From contig JAJBVP010000081.1 of NCBI GenBank assembly GCA_020859755.1, positions 1 through 34,238 on the forward strand: DNA of 34,238 nucleotides. The letters run 5' to 3'. The notes under the pieces are model-generated. The model was given only the letters and a program-made list of their open reading frames with translations. It was not told the origin of the DNA and made no database searches. The translations under genes were made by a program, and so were the position numbers. This document shows, piece by piece, positions 12,256-21,317 of this stretch. Source of the stretch: Bacteroidales bacterium (GTDB lineage: Bacteria > Bacteroidota > Bacteroidia > Bacteroidales > Muribaculaceae). Every line of letters starts with the position of its first letter. Within the stretch, counting starts at the first letter, position 1.

Positions 12256-13404
12256 ATGAAAAAGCTTTTACTTTCCACAACCCTATGCCTCAGCGCATTG
12301 GCAGCATCAGCATTCGAGTACAGCGACATCACCAACCTCTACGTGATCGGCGAGGCCGTATCCAGCGGCTGGTCGCAAGCCGACGCCCCTGAAATGACCT
12401 CCAACGGCTCGGGTGTCTTCACCTGGACCGGCACACTCAAAACCGGTCAAGTGAAATTCATCATCGGCCGCGACACCTGGGATTCGCTCGTTTCAGCCGA
12501 CTACGACAACTACGGCATCGTCCTCGACACCCCGATGAACCTCGCTAAGGGCGACGAGGCCGGCGACAACAAGTGGTACAACAACGAGGCTGGCGTTTAC
12601 GTCCTCACCGTCGACCTCAACGCCAAGACCTTGACCGTCAGCGCCGACGCTTCGGCATTTGTCCCCACTGCCTTCTCCATCTCCGGCTCGGCTCTTACTT
12701 GCACCCCCTCCGAGCAGGGTCCCTCGATCTTCAAGTACATGGGCTCGGTGGCAGCCGGCACCTTCACCGTCAAGGCTACCGACGCCGAGGGTAAAGCCCA
12801 GTGGCTTAAGGCTGGCGACAACAACGCCTACACCTACGTAGCGGAGAGCGCTGCTACCGCCTATACCACCGAGGCCATCGCCAAGGCCCAGCTCTTCATC
12901 GACGCCGCATCCCAGACCCTCACCTTGAACGCTTACGAGGCCCCCGCCGGCGTATGGATCGTGGGCTCCGACACCGAGTGGTCGTTCGTCGAGATGACCC
13001 AATCGACCGACGATCCCGACGTTTACGAGTGGACCGGCGCTATCGGCACCTCCAAGGGCACCGAGATCAAGTTCATGACCATCAACAACTTCGACAACGA
13101 CGGCGTGTACGGCATCCACCCCTACTTCAATGGCGAGAACCTGCTGGAAGCCAACTACTTCTGCCAGGGCGGCAACGACAACAAGTGGGCCGTCCCCGAG
13201 GACGCCAATTACAAGCTCAAGGTCAACCATTACCTGCAGACGGTATCTGCCTCCAAGGTGAGCGGCGTCGCCACGGTTGAGGCCAACGACGCAACGGCTC
13301 CTGTCGAATACTACAACCTTCAGGGCATCCGCGTAGCTCAGCCCCAAGCCGGCCAACTCGTGATCCGCCGCCAAGGCACCAACGTCGCTAAAATCATCTT
13401 TTAA
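12256..13404 (+). CDS. SusF/SusE-like glycan-binding protein with CTD-like tail
   Basis: 382 residues, classical signal peptide (cleavage near ASA/F) and no lipobox, unlike canonical SusF. Three modules are visible: about 27-130 (NLYVIGEAVSSGW ... FTWTGTLKTGQVKFI), about 135-225 (a less typical beta domain), and about 233-345 (GVWIVGSDTEWSF ... GTEIKFM). The first and third are SusE/F-type binding modules related to those in the 6610 and 20254 proteins. The last ~34 residues (EYYNLQGIRVAQPQAGQLV...) form a short beta-rich tail resembling a type IX secretion C-terminal signal. It probably binds the glucan at the surface or in the periplasm. Last gene of the first PUL block, 158 bases after GH97. 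Confidence 0.8.
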   Translation: MKKLLLSTTLCLSALAASAFEYSDITNLYVIGEAVSSGWSQADAPEMTSNGSGVFTWTGTLKTGQVKFIIGRDTWDSLVSADYDNYGIVLDTPMNLAKGDEAGDNKWYNNEAGVYVLTVDLNAKTLTVSADASAFVPTAFSISGSALTCTPSEQGPSIFKYMGSVAAGTFTVKATDAEGKAQWLKAGDNNAYTYVAESAATAYTTEAIAKAQLFIDAASQTLTLNAYEAPAGVWIVGSDTEWSFVEMTQSTDDPDVYEWTGAIGTSKGTEIKFMTINNFDNDGVYGIHPYFNGENLLEANYFCQGGNDNKWAVPEDANYKLKVNHYLQTVSASKVSGVATVEANDATAPVEYYNLQGIRVAQPQAGQLVIRRQGTNVAKIIF

Positions 13405-13468
13405 AAATCGACTCCTCTGATTGTTTTATTTGGCAATTTATACTAATCCCAAATCCTGTTAGCTTAGG

Positions 13469-13508
13469 TGCGATAGCACTAAGGTTCCTATAGATAGTGC
13501 AATTTTTA
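13469..13508 (+). terminator. Small hairpin with T-run, possible terminator
   Basis: GCACTA (13476-13481) can pair with TAGTGC (13495-13500), directly followed by AATTTTTA. The same GCAC can instead pair with GTGC (13469-13472) around a GATA loop, so two mutually exclusive folds exist. It lies about 70 bases after the SusF-like stop. Confidence 0.35.
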
Positions 13509-13512
13509 GGGT

Positions 13513-13552
13513 GCTGCCCGATCTCCCCTCGGAGGTCGGGCAGCCTATTTTC
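13513..13552 (+). terminator. Strong hairpin ending the first PUL block
   Basis: GCTGCCCGATCTCC pairs with GGAGGTCGGGCAGC (14 pairs, one G-T) around a CCTC loop and is followed by CTATTTT. A long GC stem with a short T-rich tail fits an intrinsic terminator separating the susC-SusF unit from the 1496-residue gene. Confidence 0.65.
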
Positions 13553-13586
13553 ACGGCCCTCACGAGAAGATGTATCGGCACCCATG

Positions 13587-13630
13587 GTGAGGGCCGGCCA
13601 AGCGCCGGCCCGCCAAGGCTGCGCAGCAGC
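13587..13630 (+). repeat. Family I palindromic repeat
   Basis: GTGAGGGCCGGCCAAGCGCC followed by GGCCCGCCAAGGCTGCGC. This is the best-formed copy in the window, with GGGCCGG facing CCGGCCC. It lies between the terminator and the next promoter. Confidence 0.75.
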
Positions 13631-13768
13631 TTCTCCCCCTTTTAGGGCCTTTTTCCCCACTACTTATTTATACTATTATCAACTTATATTATTCTGATCT
13701 TCATTGTTTTAGCCCGCACGCTACACTATATTTTGGCTATATGGGCGCGGGGAGTTTTTTTCTGATAT

Positions 13769-13776
13769 TACCTTTG
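13769..13776 (+). promoter_or_regulatory. -7 box for the 1496-residue protein gene
   Basis: TACCTTTG matches TAnnTTTG exactly, 50 bases upstream of the ATG at 13827. I see no convincing TTTG at the right -33 distance. With the terminator upstream it implies a second transcription unit in the PUL. Confidence 0.6.
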
Positions 13777-13826
13777 CGGTGGACAAATTTTCACACCGAA
13801 AATCTAACAAAATCTCTACATAGACT

Positions 13827-16800
13827 ATGAATCGTTTAAGACTTAGTTACCTATCTATTCTATCTATCCTCACGCTCGCCGTGTCGCCGTGGTGCGCCTA
13901 TGCGGGCACAGTGTATTTTGACAATACCGACGCTAATTGGAACACGGTGTACGCCCACTATTGGGGGGGCGACACCGGCTCCAGTTGGACCGACGCTTCG
14001 AGCGACGATCCAACGTCGGTCACGGCCCACGGCGTCGCCATGACCCGCATGGGCAACTCCAACCTATGGAAAGTGGATATCGACGACAAGAGCACCAGTC
14101 TGGTGTTCAACAACAATGCCGACGAGCAAACCGTCGACATCGTCGTTGACTCAAGCGAGGCCTCCAACGCCAAATATCGCGCCACTGCAAAAAACACCAA
14201 AGGTAAGTGGACCTACAATTCCGACCCCTACCCCTTGGTAGCCGACTCTCAGTTCAAGCTGTACCTCTTCGGCGACCTCAATTCCTCACAGGATGGCGCC
14301 ATCGTCAAGGACGATTACGTGGCCATCGAGATGACCCGCCAGGTCGACGGCACCTTCACCGCCTCGGGCGTGCAGCTCACCCGCAAGAAACATGACGACT
14401 ACGCCTACGTGTCGTTCTGCTCCACCACTTCGATGGTGATGCACAGCATCGTCGCGTCGTCGCTCGCCGACACCAACACTGGAAACAGCAATGCCGACCG
14501 TTACGGCTCCTCCACAACCGATGAGACCGTCACCTATGGCTCCCCGTCGACCGTGATCGCGCGACTGAAATGGAGCAACCGCACCTCGGCAGGTTACCAC
14601 GACTGGGCACTCGACGCCGGCAAATATAATATCAAGGTAGACCTCACCGACGGGATGGAGGTTACATTCACCCCCGCCAACTCGGTGAACATGCCCCTGA
14701 CCAAAGCCGATTTCGTCAACTCCGACGGCACGCCCCGCGCCCATTACTTCTTGGTGGGCTCGCGCCAGGGCGACTGGCACCTGCAGCCCGAGTGGGAGCT
14801 GGAGCAGCAAAGCAACGGCACGTGGACCATCCCCGGCGGCCGCTTCATCTACCCCGGTTACATCGGAATCGCCAAGGTCGACAATTACTACGACTATACC
14901 TTCCAGCGCTACAAGCTATTCGCCAAGCCCGGCGAGAAGATCCAGGACAAGAGCGACAACGCCTGGTCGGCCATCACACTCTCAGCCGACGGCCTGTCCT
15001 CGCAAGGCACTGTGCACGGCTACATCGATTACCCCGACTTGAGCGACACCTATGGCGACAACACTTGGTTCCCCTCCTCGGACGGTGCTGTGAAATTCAG
15101 CACGGCCAACGCCATGATCCTTTACGCCAACATGACCGACGAGTATCAGGACCCCAAAAACCAAGTTGCCCAAGGCATCAACACGGCCCGCAACTCCAAG
15201 GGCCTGTGGTGTGACAACATCGTCGTGACGCTCGACTCCGACTCCAACCCCGCCGGCATCTCCTTCAGCGGCCTGTCGAAATTCAACGCCAAGGAGTTTA
15301 TCTTCACCCTCGTTGGCGGCGAGATCCACAACGAGCGTATCGACGCGTTGAGCCAAGCCAATCCTGGCGTCTACGACCACCCGCTGTGGGACACCCAATC
15401 GTCCAACGGCTACGGCTGGCACGACGCGTGGGTGCAATACGACGACCAGGGCAACGTCTACCACGACGGCAACGGCGAGTTGATCTACCAGACGGTGTTC
15501 ACCCGCTCGTGGTTCAAGGCTCACCCCAGCTATTTCTACCGCTCCAAGGACAATCTGCTCTATACTTCCGACGACATCACCTTCGTCAACGCCGCAGCTC
15601 TTGACGACCTCGACAACGACCCGTTCAAAAACTTCTACACCTCTCGCCCGGCCAACGGTGACCAGATTGGCGACCTCGAGGCCTTCACCTGGAGCGACGA
15701 CACCTATACCTACACCTTCCCCGAGAAGATGGTCGACAGCAGTGAGGATCAAATCAAGTCGCGCTCTACCGACAAAGGCTGGGAATGCTTCGTGGTAAAG
15801 GACATTTGGGTGTCGGGCGACTACAAGATATGGTCGGGCTGGGGCGGCAACAGCGTGTTCTACGAGTTTGACAACACCTGGGGCAGCGAGTTGCGCTCCT
15901 CCCAGCGCTGGAACCGCGAGAACGGCGGCTCGGCCATCAAAAACAACAACCAATGGACCGGCGGCTTCGACGTCAACTCGTCGGCCGAGGTGGAGGTGTA
16001 CCCCACCTACATCGACGTGGAGAGCGCCAACTTCTACTTCGGATTCGACATGGACGCCAACCGCTGGGTGGAGACCTTCTTCGACCGCATCATCTTCTGG
16101 TACAACGCCGAGGACGGCATTGAGAACGGCGTGCTGCAGTTCATCTCCCAGGCCAACGGCCCCAAGATCCGCGCCTACGAGGTGGAGGGCGATAACCACT
16201 CCATCGAGTACCGGTGGTACATCGACCAGAGCAACGTGGAAGAGGGCACCCTCAACGACAAGGAGATCGCCTCCTACACCATCACCCGCTACCGTGTCAC
16301 CTCGGAGGGCGAGTCGCTCAACGGCGTCACCGAGGAAAATATCGTGCCCGAGGAGAGCAAGAATATCATATCGAAATTCGACCCCGAGACCGGCTTGCTC
16401 ACCTTCATCGACAAAGGCACGGTGACCGATGAGGACGCCGAGGGCGACCTCCCGGCCGGCACCTACCTCTACGTCGTGTCGGTGACCTATTCCGACGGCG
16501 TTACCAAGAGCGCCAAGAGCAACCGCATCACCATCTACGACCCCGACAACGTGGCCGACCCCGATCCCCTGGCCTTCCAGCTCATCGAGCTCACCAAGAA
16601 CCAGGAAGTGACCATCGACGGCACCACCTATACCGACGCCATCGAGTATCTGGCCCCCACCAACGCCTCCACCATCCGCTCGCGTGGCGCGGCCGCTCTC
16701 AACTACCGCACCGACAACGGCACCATGTATATCGTGAGCGCCGGCAAGGACGACTCCTCCATCCAGCTCCACGCCCTCGACGCCACCAAGACCTGGAACC

Positions 16801-18317
16801 TGATCAAGAATCACCCCGAGGCTTACACGTGGACCTCCGACTTCTACGTGCGCTCCCTTACCGAGACAACCTTCAACAACCGCATGAACAACTACCGCCA
16901 AAATGGATTGATCCAGCAGGCGGCCAATCCCGTGCCGGAGCTTACGGTGACCGATTCCAGCGTGTCGCAAGCCGCCGCGTCGACCCTTTCCAAGGTTATC
17001 CAGCAGGGTGACGACGCCGCCAACCCCTCGGGAAAAGGCTACTACGGCTCTATCGTCAAGCGCTCCGGATCCCTGGCCAAGGCCTCGTTCAACGTGGCTA
17101 TGAGCTACACCGTCGACAACCAGGCTCGCAACTCGTCGGCCACCACCATGGGTGCCTCCGTAATGCCCAAGCCCTACAGCATCGCAATGACCGGCTACGA
17201 GGAGACGAAGGAGAATATCGACGGTTTCTCGGGCGAGCTCACGGCATCAGTGCGCGCCGGAGTCAACAACCACTCCGACCCCACCGAGCGCACCCTCACG
17301 TTCAAGGCCGAGGACGTCGACCTGCTCCACCTCAACGCCAAGTTCACCTTGCGGCAGCCAAACGTAAGCCCTGAGATTCTGGCCAAATACGACATCCGTT
17401 ACCAGGTGAACGGCTACAATTACACCGTCATCAACGGTAACAAGTCCACCGAGCGGCTGTTCTCCACCCAATACGTCGACCGCGGTCACACCGCCCTTTC
17501 CGATGGCTATTCCATCACTGTAAGCGACGTCAACCCCCATGGCGACGACAATGTGGATGTCTCCTACACCCCCGACGTATATCCCGGCATCGAGGTGACC
17601 ACCACCACCTATATCGACAAGGACAACTCCACGTCGACCCTCGCCGGCACCTACCACTACACCGACCTGCTGGCCGCCACCCCCAACGTGGTAACCCGCG
17701 GCGAGGCTCCCCAAATCGGTAGCGTACAACTCGAATACACTGTCAACGGCGACCTTGCCAACTGCAACGTGTGGGGATTGAGGAGCTACTCCCAATTCTC
17801 CCACATGGGCACCCACACCGATGTATTCGACGGCGGCGACTCCCCGATGACCCCCAGCCTTTACATGCTTGAGGCTACCGACACCGACGGTGGAAATTAT
17901 GAGGCCTACTACCTGCTTTCCACCATGCAATCCAACGCCACCGTCACCATGGACACCCCGCGATGGTTCGCCACCCAAATGCCCTCGACCGTGACCAATC
18001 CCACGCTCTACTTCACCCCGGTGTACATCTTCGCCTACAACCCCACGGTATCTTGCAGCGGATTGACCCCAGCCACCTCCATCTCGGGTAAAGCCGACGC
18101 CACTTCGGTAAGCTTTATCGGTGTCACCGGCACCCCCGGCACAGGCACATCCGCCAACCCCGTCTACACTGGCGTGGAGGAGATCACCATAGACTCCCTC
18201 ACGGGCTATGTCCTCTACAACCTTCAGGGTCAGCGCGTCCTCAACCCCGTCCGTGGCCAGGTCTACCTTGCAGTTCTTAACGGCCATCACGCAGCCAAGA
18301 AAGTAATCTTCCAATAG
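13827..18317 (+). CDS. Very large secreted protein of unknown function, CBM26-like N-terminus
   Basis: 1496 residues with a classical signal peptide (cleavage near AYA/G) and no lipobox. The first domain (about 27-115, VYFDNTDANWNTVYAHYW ... MTRMGNSNLWKVDI) resembles the CBM26-type starch-binding fold often found in Bacteroidetes surface proteins. Other aromatic-rich beta segments occur near 130-190 and 295-370 (HYFLVGSRQGDWHLQPEW). A stretch near 870-910 (GDLPAGTYLYVVSVTY) looks Ig-like. No glycosidase catalytic motif was recognised, and residues about 400-850 and 930-1400 match nothing I can name. The C-terminus (LYNLQGQRVLNP ... KKVIFQ) is a CTD-like tail. First gene of the second PUL block; context suggests a surface scaffold or glucan binder. 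Its stop codon is embedded in a family II repeat. Confidence 0.8.
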   Translation: MNRLRLSYLSILSILTLAVSPWCAYAGTVYFDNTDANWNTVYAHYWGGDTGSSWTDASSDDPTSVTAHGVAMTRMGNSNLWKVDIDDKSTSLVFNNNADEQTVDIVVDSSEASNAKYRATAKNTKGKWTYNSDPYPLVADSQFKLYLFGDLNSSQDGAIVKDDYVAIEMTRQVDGTFTASGVQLTRKKHDDYAYVSFCSTTSMVMHSIVASSLADTNTGNSNADRYGSSTTDETVTYGSPSTVIARLKWSNRTSAGYHDWALDAGKYNIKVDLTDGMEVTFTPANSVNMPLTKADFVNSDGTPRAHYFLVGSRQGDWHLQPEWELEQQSNGTWTIPGGRFIYPGYIGIAKVDNYYDYTFQRYKLFAKPGEKIQDKSDNAWSAITLSADGLSSQGTVHGYIDYPDLSDTYGDNTWFPSSDGAVKFSTANAMILYANMTDEYQDPKNQVAQGINTARNSKGLWCDNIVVTLDSDSNPAGISFSGLSKFNAKEFIFTLVGGEIHNERIDALSQANPGVYDHPLWDTQSSNGYGWHDAWVQYDDQGNVYHDGNGELIYQTVFTRSWFKAHPSYFYRSKDNLLYTSDDITFVNAAALDDLDNDPFKNFYTSRPANGDQIGDLEAFTWSDDTYTYTFPEKMVDSSEDQIKSRSTDKGWECFVVKDIWVSGDYKIWSGWGGNSVFYEFDNTWGSELRSSQRWNRENGGSAIKNNNQWTGGFDVNSSAEVEVYPTYIDVESANFYFGFDMDANRWVETFFDRIIFWYNAEDGIENGVLQFISQANGPKIRAYEVEGDNHSIEYRWYIDQSNVEEGTLNDKEIASYTITRYRVTSEGESLNGVTEENIVPEESKNIISKFDPETGLLTFIDKGTVTDEDAEGDLPAGTYLYVVSVTYSDGVTKSAKSNRITIYDPDNVADPDPLAFQLIELTKNQEVTIDGTTYTDAIEYLAPTNASTIRSRGAAALNYRTDNGTMYIVSAGKDDSSIQLHALDATKTWNLIKNHPEAYTWTSDFYVRSLTETTFNNRMNNYRQNGLIQQAANPVPELTVTDSSVSQAAASTLSKVIQQGDDAANPSGKGYYGSIVKRSGSLAKASFNVAMSYTVDNQARNSSATTMGASVMPKPYSIAMTGYEETKENIDGFSGELTASVRAGVNNHSDPTERTLTFKAEDVDLLHLNAKFTLRQPNVSPEILAKYDIRYQVNGYNYTVINGNKSTERLFSTQYVDRGHTALSDGYSITVSDVNPHGDDNVDVSYTPDVYPGIEVTTTTYIDKDNSTSTLAGTYHYTDLLAATPNVVTRGEAPQIGSVQLEYTVNGDLANCNVWGLRSYSQFSHMGTHTDVFDGGDSPMTPSLYMLEATDTDGGNYEAYYLLSTMQSNATVTMDTPRWFATQMPSTVTNPTLYFTPVYIFAYNPTVSCSGLTPATSISGKADATSVSFIGVTGTPGTGTSANPVYTGVEEITIDSLTGYVLYNLQGQRVLNPVRGQVYLAVLNGHHAAKKVIFQ

Positions 18318-18352
18318 CAAACAAGGAGCGTGGGCGCCCCGCCCGCGCAATT
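18314..18352 (+). repeat. Family II palindromic repeat, copy 1
   Basis: The 39 bases starting ATAGCAAACAAGGAGCGTGG are identical, in reverse complement, to 26594-26632. The core GCGTGGGCG-CCC-CGCCCGCGC forms a 9-bp hairpin with one G-T pair. The TAG near its start is the stop codon of the 1496-residue gene. Confidence 0.9.
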
Positions 18353-18387
18353 AGCGAACAAGGAGCGTGGGCGCCCCCGCCCGCTCC
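18353..18387 (+). repeat. Family II palindromic repeat, copy 2 (tandem)
   Basis: AGCGAACAAGGAGCGTGGGC followed by GCCCCCGCCCGCTCC, directly abutting copy 1 in the same orientation. It differs by a few substitutions and one extra C in the loop. Confidence 0.85.
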
Positions 18388-18421
18388 AGGAACAAGATAA
18401 TTAAGTTAGTAGTTCTATATC

Positions 18422-20251
18422 ATGAAGCCTATCTTCACCATCATTGCCGCCGCTGGAGCCCTCGTGGCCCCAGCCGCGGTCGTGGCGGCCGACTTCGTCT
18501 CCACAGCATTCGGAATCGTCCACATTCCAGCCTCGGCCTCCGAGTATGAGGCCATGTCTATCGACCTTAGCACCGACAAGTGTGCATATGCCCCCGGCGA
18601 GGCCGTCTCGTTCACCGCCTCGGCAGCCCCGGCTGGCGCTCGCGTAAGGTATCTCAACGGCGCCGATGTCGTGGCCGATGTCGAGTTATCCTCCAAAAAG
18701 TGGCAATGGACTCCTCCAACCACCGATTTTCAAGGCTACCTCGCTGAGGTATACGCAACAGCCGGCGACGGATCCGAGACCGTTCTCGGCACTATCGCCG
18801 TCGATGTCTCCAGCGACTGGACTATGTATCCCCGATACGGCTTCGTGGCCACTTTCGACGACACAAAGCTCGCCGACGGCGTGGTCGAAAGCGAAATGGA
18901 CTACCTCAACCGTTGCCACATCAACGGCGTGCAGTTCCAGGATTGGCACTGGAAGCACCACTGGCCCCTGGCCGGCACCCGCGACAACCCCATGGACGTT
19001 TACACCGATATCGCCAACCGCACGGTATACGCATCGGTGGTCAAGAAGTACATCGAGGAGCAACACAAGCACGGCATGAAAGCCATGTTCTACAACCTCG
19101 CTTTCGGCGCCCTCGACGGCGCTGAGACCGACTACGACGAGGACGGCTGGAGCGTCGAGGAAACCAAGTATCTGTACACCGACCGCAACCACACCACCCG
19201 CGATTACCACGCTCTCCCCTCGGGTTGGAAAAGCAACATCTACCTCACCCAGCCCGGCAACTACTTCTGGATCGAGTGGATGAAAAAGCGCAACGACGAC
19301 GTATACGCCAACTTCGACTTCGACGGCTACCAGATCGACCAGCTCGGCGACCGTGGCACCCGTTACGACTACTGGGGCGAATATGTCGACCTCCCCACCA
19401 ATTACGTCACCTTCATCAACGGCATGAAGGAAAAGCACCCCGGAAAGCGCCTGGTGATGAACGCCGTAAGCTCGTTCGGCGGCGACAAGATCGTTGCCAC
19501 GGGTAAGGTCGACTTCGCCTATAACGAGACCTGGGATTCCGAGAAGTACTACCTCGACCTGCGCAACATCATCGGCAACAACGACGGTGCCAGCAACTAC
19601 GGCGTGCGCACGGTCTTCGCATCCTACCTCAACTACAACCGCGCCGACCGCGGCGACGGCTACATGAACACTCCCGGCGTGTTGCTCACCGATGCCGTCA
19701 TGATAGCCATCGGCGGCAACCACCTCGAGCTGGGCGACCATATGCTTTCCCGCGAATACTTCCCCGCTTCGCCCCTCAAGATGAGCGACGAGCTTCGCGA
19801 GGCCATGATCCGCTATTACGACTTCCAGACGGCTTACCAGCAACTCCTTCGCGGCACCCTTTCAACCAAGAATGAGATTTGGGAACCCGTCACCTCGCTG
19901 GCCTCGGCCTCCGATACCCGCGTCAACAACTGGCCACCACAGACGGGCGGTATCACCGTCTACGAGCGCGCCACGGCCGACGGCGGCAAGAAGATCTATC
20001 ACCTGCTGAACTTCTCCACGGCCGACAATGTGGAATGGTGCGACACCGAGGCAGTGCGCCCCGAGCCCCGCGAAATGACCAGTCTGCCTATACAGATAGC
20101 CTGCGGTTCGGGAGCCAAAAAGGTGTGGACAGCCTCGCCCGACTACCTCGGCGGCGCCCCCCAGGAGCTCGCCTTTCAATCCACCAGCGACGGCGTGCAA
20201 GTCACCGTTCCCGCCCTTAAATACTTATCAATGATTGTAGTAGAATTCTGA
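18422..20251 (+). CDS. GH66 dextranase, non-lipoprotein form
   Basis: 609 residues with an Ala-rich classical signal peptide (cleavage near VVA/A) and no lipobox, so it is predicted periplasmic or soluble, unlike the paralogue at 8179. The domain order is the same: Ig-like domain about 45-135, catalytic barrel about 140-500, C-terminal beta domain. Catalytic residues fall at identical positions: D306 in DGYQIDQLGDRG and E369 in FAYNETWD. Long stretches such as LNRCHINGVQFQDWH and LELGDHML are shared with the first GH66. It differs in the 230-250 region (an insertion with DYDEDGWSVEETKYLY) and in the residues after the acid/base, which could change product size. It lies 104 bases after the 1496-residue gene and 2 bases before the next gene. 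Confidence 0.9.
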   Translation: MKPIFTIIAAAGALVAPAAVVAADFVSTAFGIVHIPASASEYEAMSIDLSTDKCAYAPGEAVSFTASAAPAGARVRYLNGADVVADVELSSKKWQWTPPTTDFQGYLAEVYATAGDGSETVLGTIAVDVSSDWTMYPRYGFVATFDDTKLADGVVESEMDYLNRCHINGVQFQDWHWKHHWPLAGTRDNPMDVYTDIANRTVYASVVKKYIEEQHKHGMKAMFYNLAFGALDGAETDYDEDGWSVEETKYLYTDRNHTTRDYHALPSGWKSNIYLTQPGNYFWIEWMKKRNDDVYANFDFDGYQIDQLGDRGTRYDYWGEYVDLPTNYVTFINGMKEKHPGKRLVMNAVSSFGGDKIVATGKVDFAYNETWDSEKYYLDLRNIIGNNDGASNYGVRTVFASYLNYNRADRGDGYMNTPGVLLTDAVMIAIGGNHLELGDHMLSREYFPASPLKMSDELREAMIRYYDFQTAYQQLLRGTLSTKNEIWEPVTSLASASDTRVNNWPPQTGGITVYERATADGGKKIYHLLNFSTADNVEWCDTEAVRPEPREMTSLPIQIACGSGAKKVWTASPDYLGGAPQELAFQSTSDGVQVTVPALKYLSMIVVEF

Positions 20252-20253
20252 CC

Positions 20254-21069
20254 ATGAGAAAAATCATATCCACCCTCGCCCTCCTGGCAACCATCACCGG
20301 CGCAGCCTCCGACGGGCTTTTGGACAACGCCATCGCCTACGAGGCCGTGGCCGTCAACTCCACATCTTATAAATGCTGCGAGGTGCTGCCTGTGGGCCGC
20401 TACGCCATCACCGCTACCGACGGCAACGAGACACGCTACCTCTCCGTGGCCGCCAACGGTGCCTACACCTACGCCACCTCTCCCGACGACGCCACATTCT
20501 TCACTGTCACCGATGACAACCCCTACCAGCAAGTGCTCATCGACGCCGCCGCCGCGACGGTCGAGACCCGCGACTTCACACCCTGGCAACAACTCTACGT
20601 CGTGGGCAGCTTCAACTCTTGGGCATTCACCCCGATGGAATGCGCCGACCTCGACGAGCAGGTGTTCACCTACACCGGCACAATCGCCACCACCGCTGGC
20701 ACCGAGCTGAAATTCATGGGTGCCAACTACTATTCGCCCGGGGCCGACCCCAACGGCGTGCACCCCCTAACCAACGGCGAAACGCTCACCTCGGCCGCCC
20801 ACGTGGCCACCGGCACCTCCACCGACTACAAATGGACCGTCCCGGCCACCGACTCCTACTCCATCACCGTCAACCCCTTCAAGCTCACGGCCTCGGTGTC
20901 GACCAACTCGTCGACCGACATCGACCGCACAGTGGCGACGGTTGACGCCGACCAGATCCTCGCCGTCTACGACCTCATGGGACGTCCCGAGCCTTGCGAC
21001 CTGGTCCTGCTCCCCTCGGGCCTCCACATCGTCGTAACCCCCGCCGGCACCACCAAGATCCTCCGCTAA
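20254..21069 (+). CDS. Small SusF-like binding protein with CTD-like tail
   Basis: 271 residues, signal peptide (about 1-18, GAAS end) and no lipobox. The N-terminal half (about 20-105) is a beta domain paralleling the middle module of the 12256 protein. The second half (about 115-225, QLYVVGSFNSWAFTPME ... GTELKFMGANYY) is a SusE/F-type module colinear with the last module of that protein, including the GVHPLTNGE / GIHPYFNGE block. So this is a shortened paralogue lacking the first module. The end (VYDLMGRPEPCD ... GTTKILR) is a divergent CTD-like tail. It starts 2 bases after the GH66 stop and closes the second PUL block. Likely an accessory glucan binder. Confidence 0.75.
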   Translation: MRKIISTLALLATITGAASDGLLDNAIAYEAVAVNSTSYKCCEVLPVGRYAITATDGNETRYLSVAANGAYTYATSPDDATFFTVTDDNPYQQVLIDAAAATVETRDFTPWQQLYVVGSFNSWAFTPMECADLDEQVFTYTGTIATTAGTELKFMGANYYSPGADPNGVHPLTNGETLTSAAHVATGTSTDYKWTVPATDSYSITVNPFKLTASVSTNSSTDIDRTVATVDADQILAVYDLMGRPEPCDLVLLPSGLHIVVTPAGTTKILR

Positions 21070-21083
21070 CCCATAACCCTTAC

Positions 21084-21111
21084 GGGGCGTGGGCATCTTG
21101 CCCGCGCATCC
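21084..21111 (+). repeat. Family II palindromic repeat, copy 3 with compensatory change
   Basis: GCGTGGGCA-TCT-TGCCCGCGC: compared with copy 1, the pair closing the loop is A-T instead of G-C, so both sides changed together and the hairpin is kept. The flanks are less conserved. Confidence 0.75.
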
Positions 21112-21253
21112 CTGGGGTGGGGCCCTTCTTATCTTGATGAACTGAATGAATCGTCCATCGTCACCTCCGAATGCACAATACCGTAATGTTTCCCATCTTC
21201 CACGCCATAGGTGGAGATGAGTTACATATTAATCCCCAGTTACCTCACGTGAT

Positions 21254-21300
21254 GTGGGCCGCCGAACGTCGGCCCGCCCAGGCTCCGCGTACGTTCTGGC
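21254..21300 (+). repeat. Family I palindromic repeat
   Basis: GTGGGCCGCCGAACGTCGGC followed by CCGCCCAGGCTCCGCGTACG. The GGGCCG/CGGCCC stem is kept while the loop has diverged. It shares the 21070-21317 gap with a family II copy; the rest of this gap shows no gene. Confidence 0.65.
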
Positions 21301-21317
21301 CCCACCCCTATAAGACG

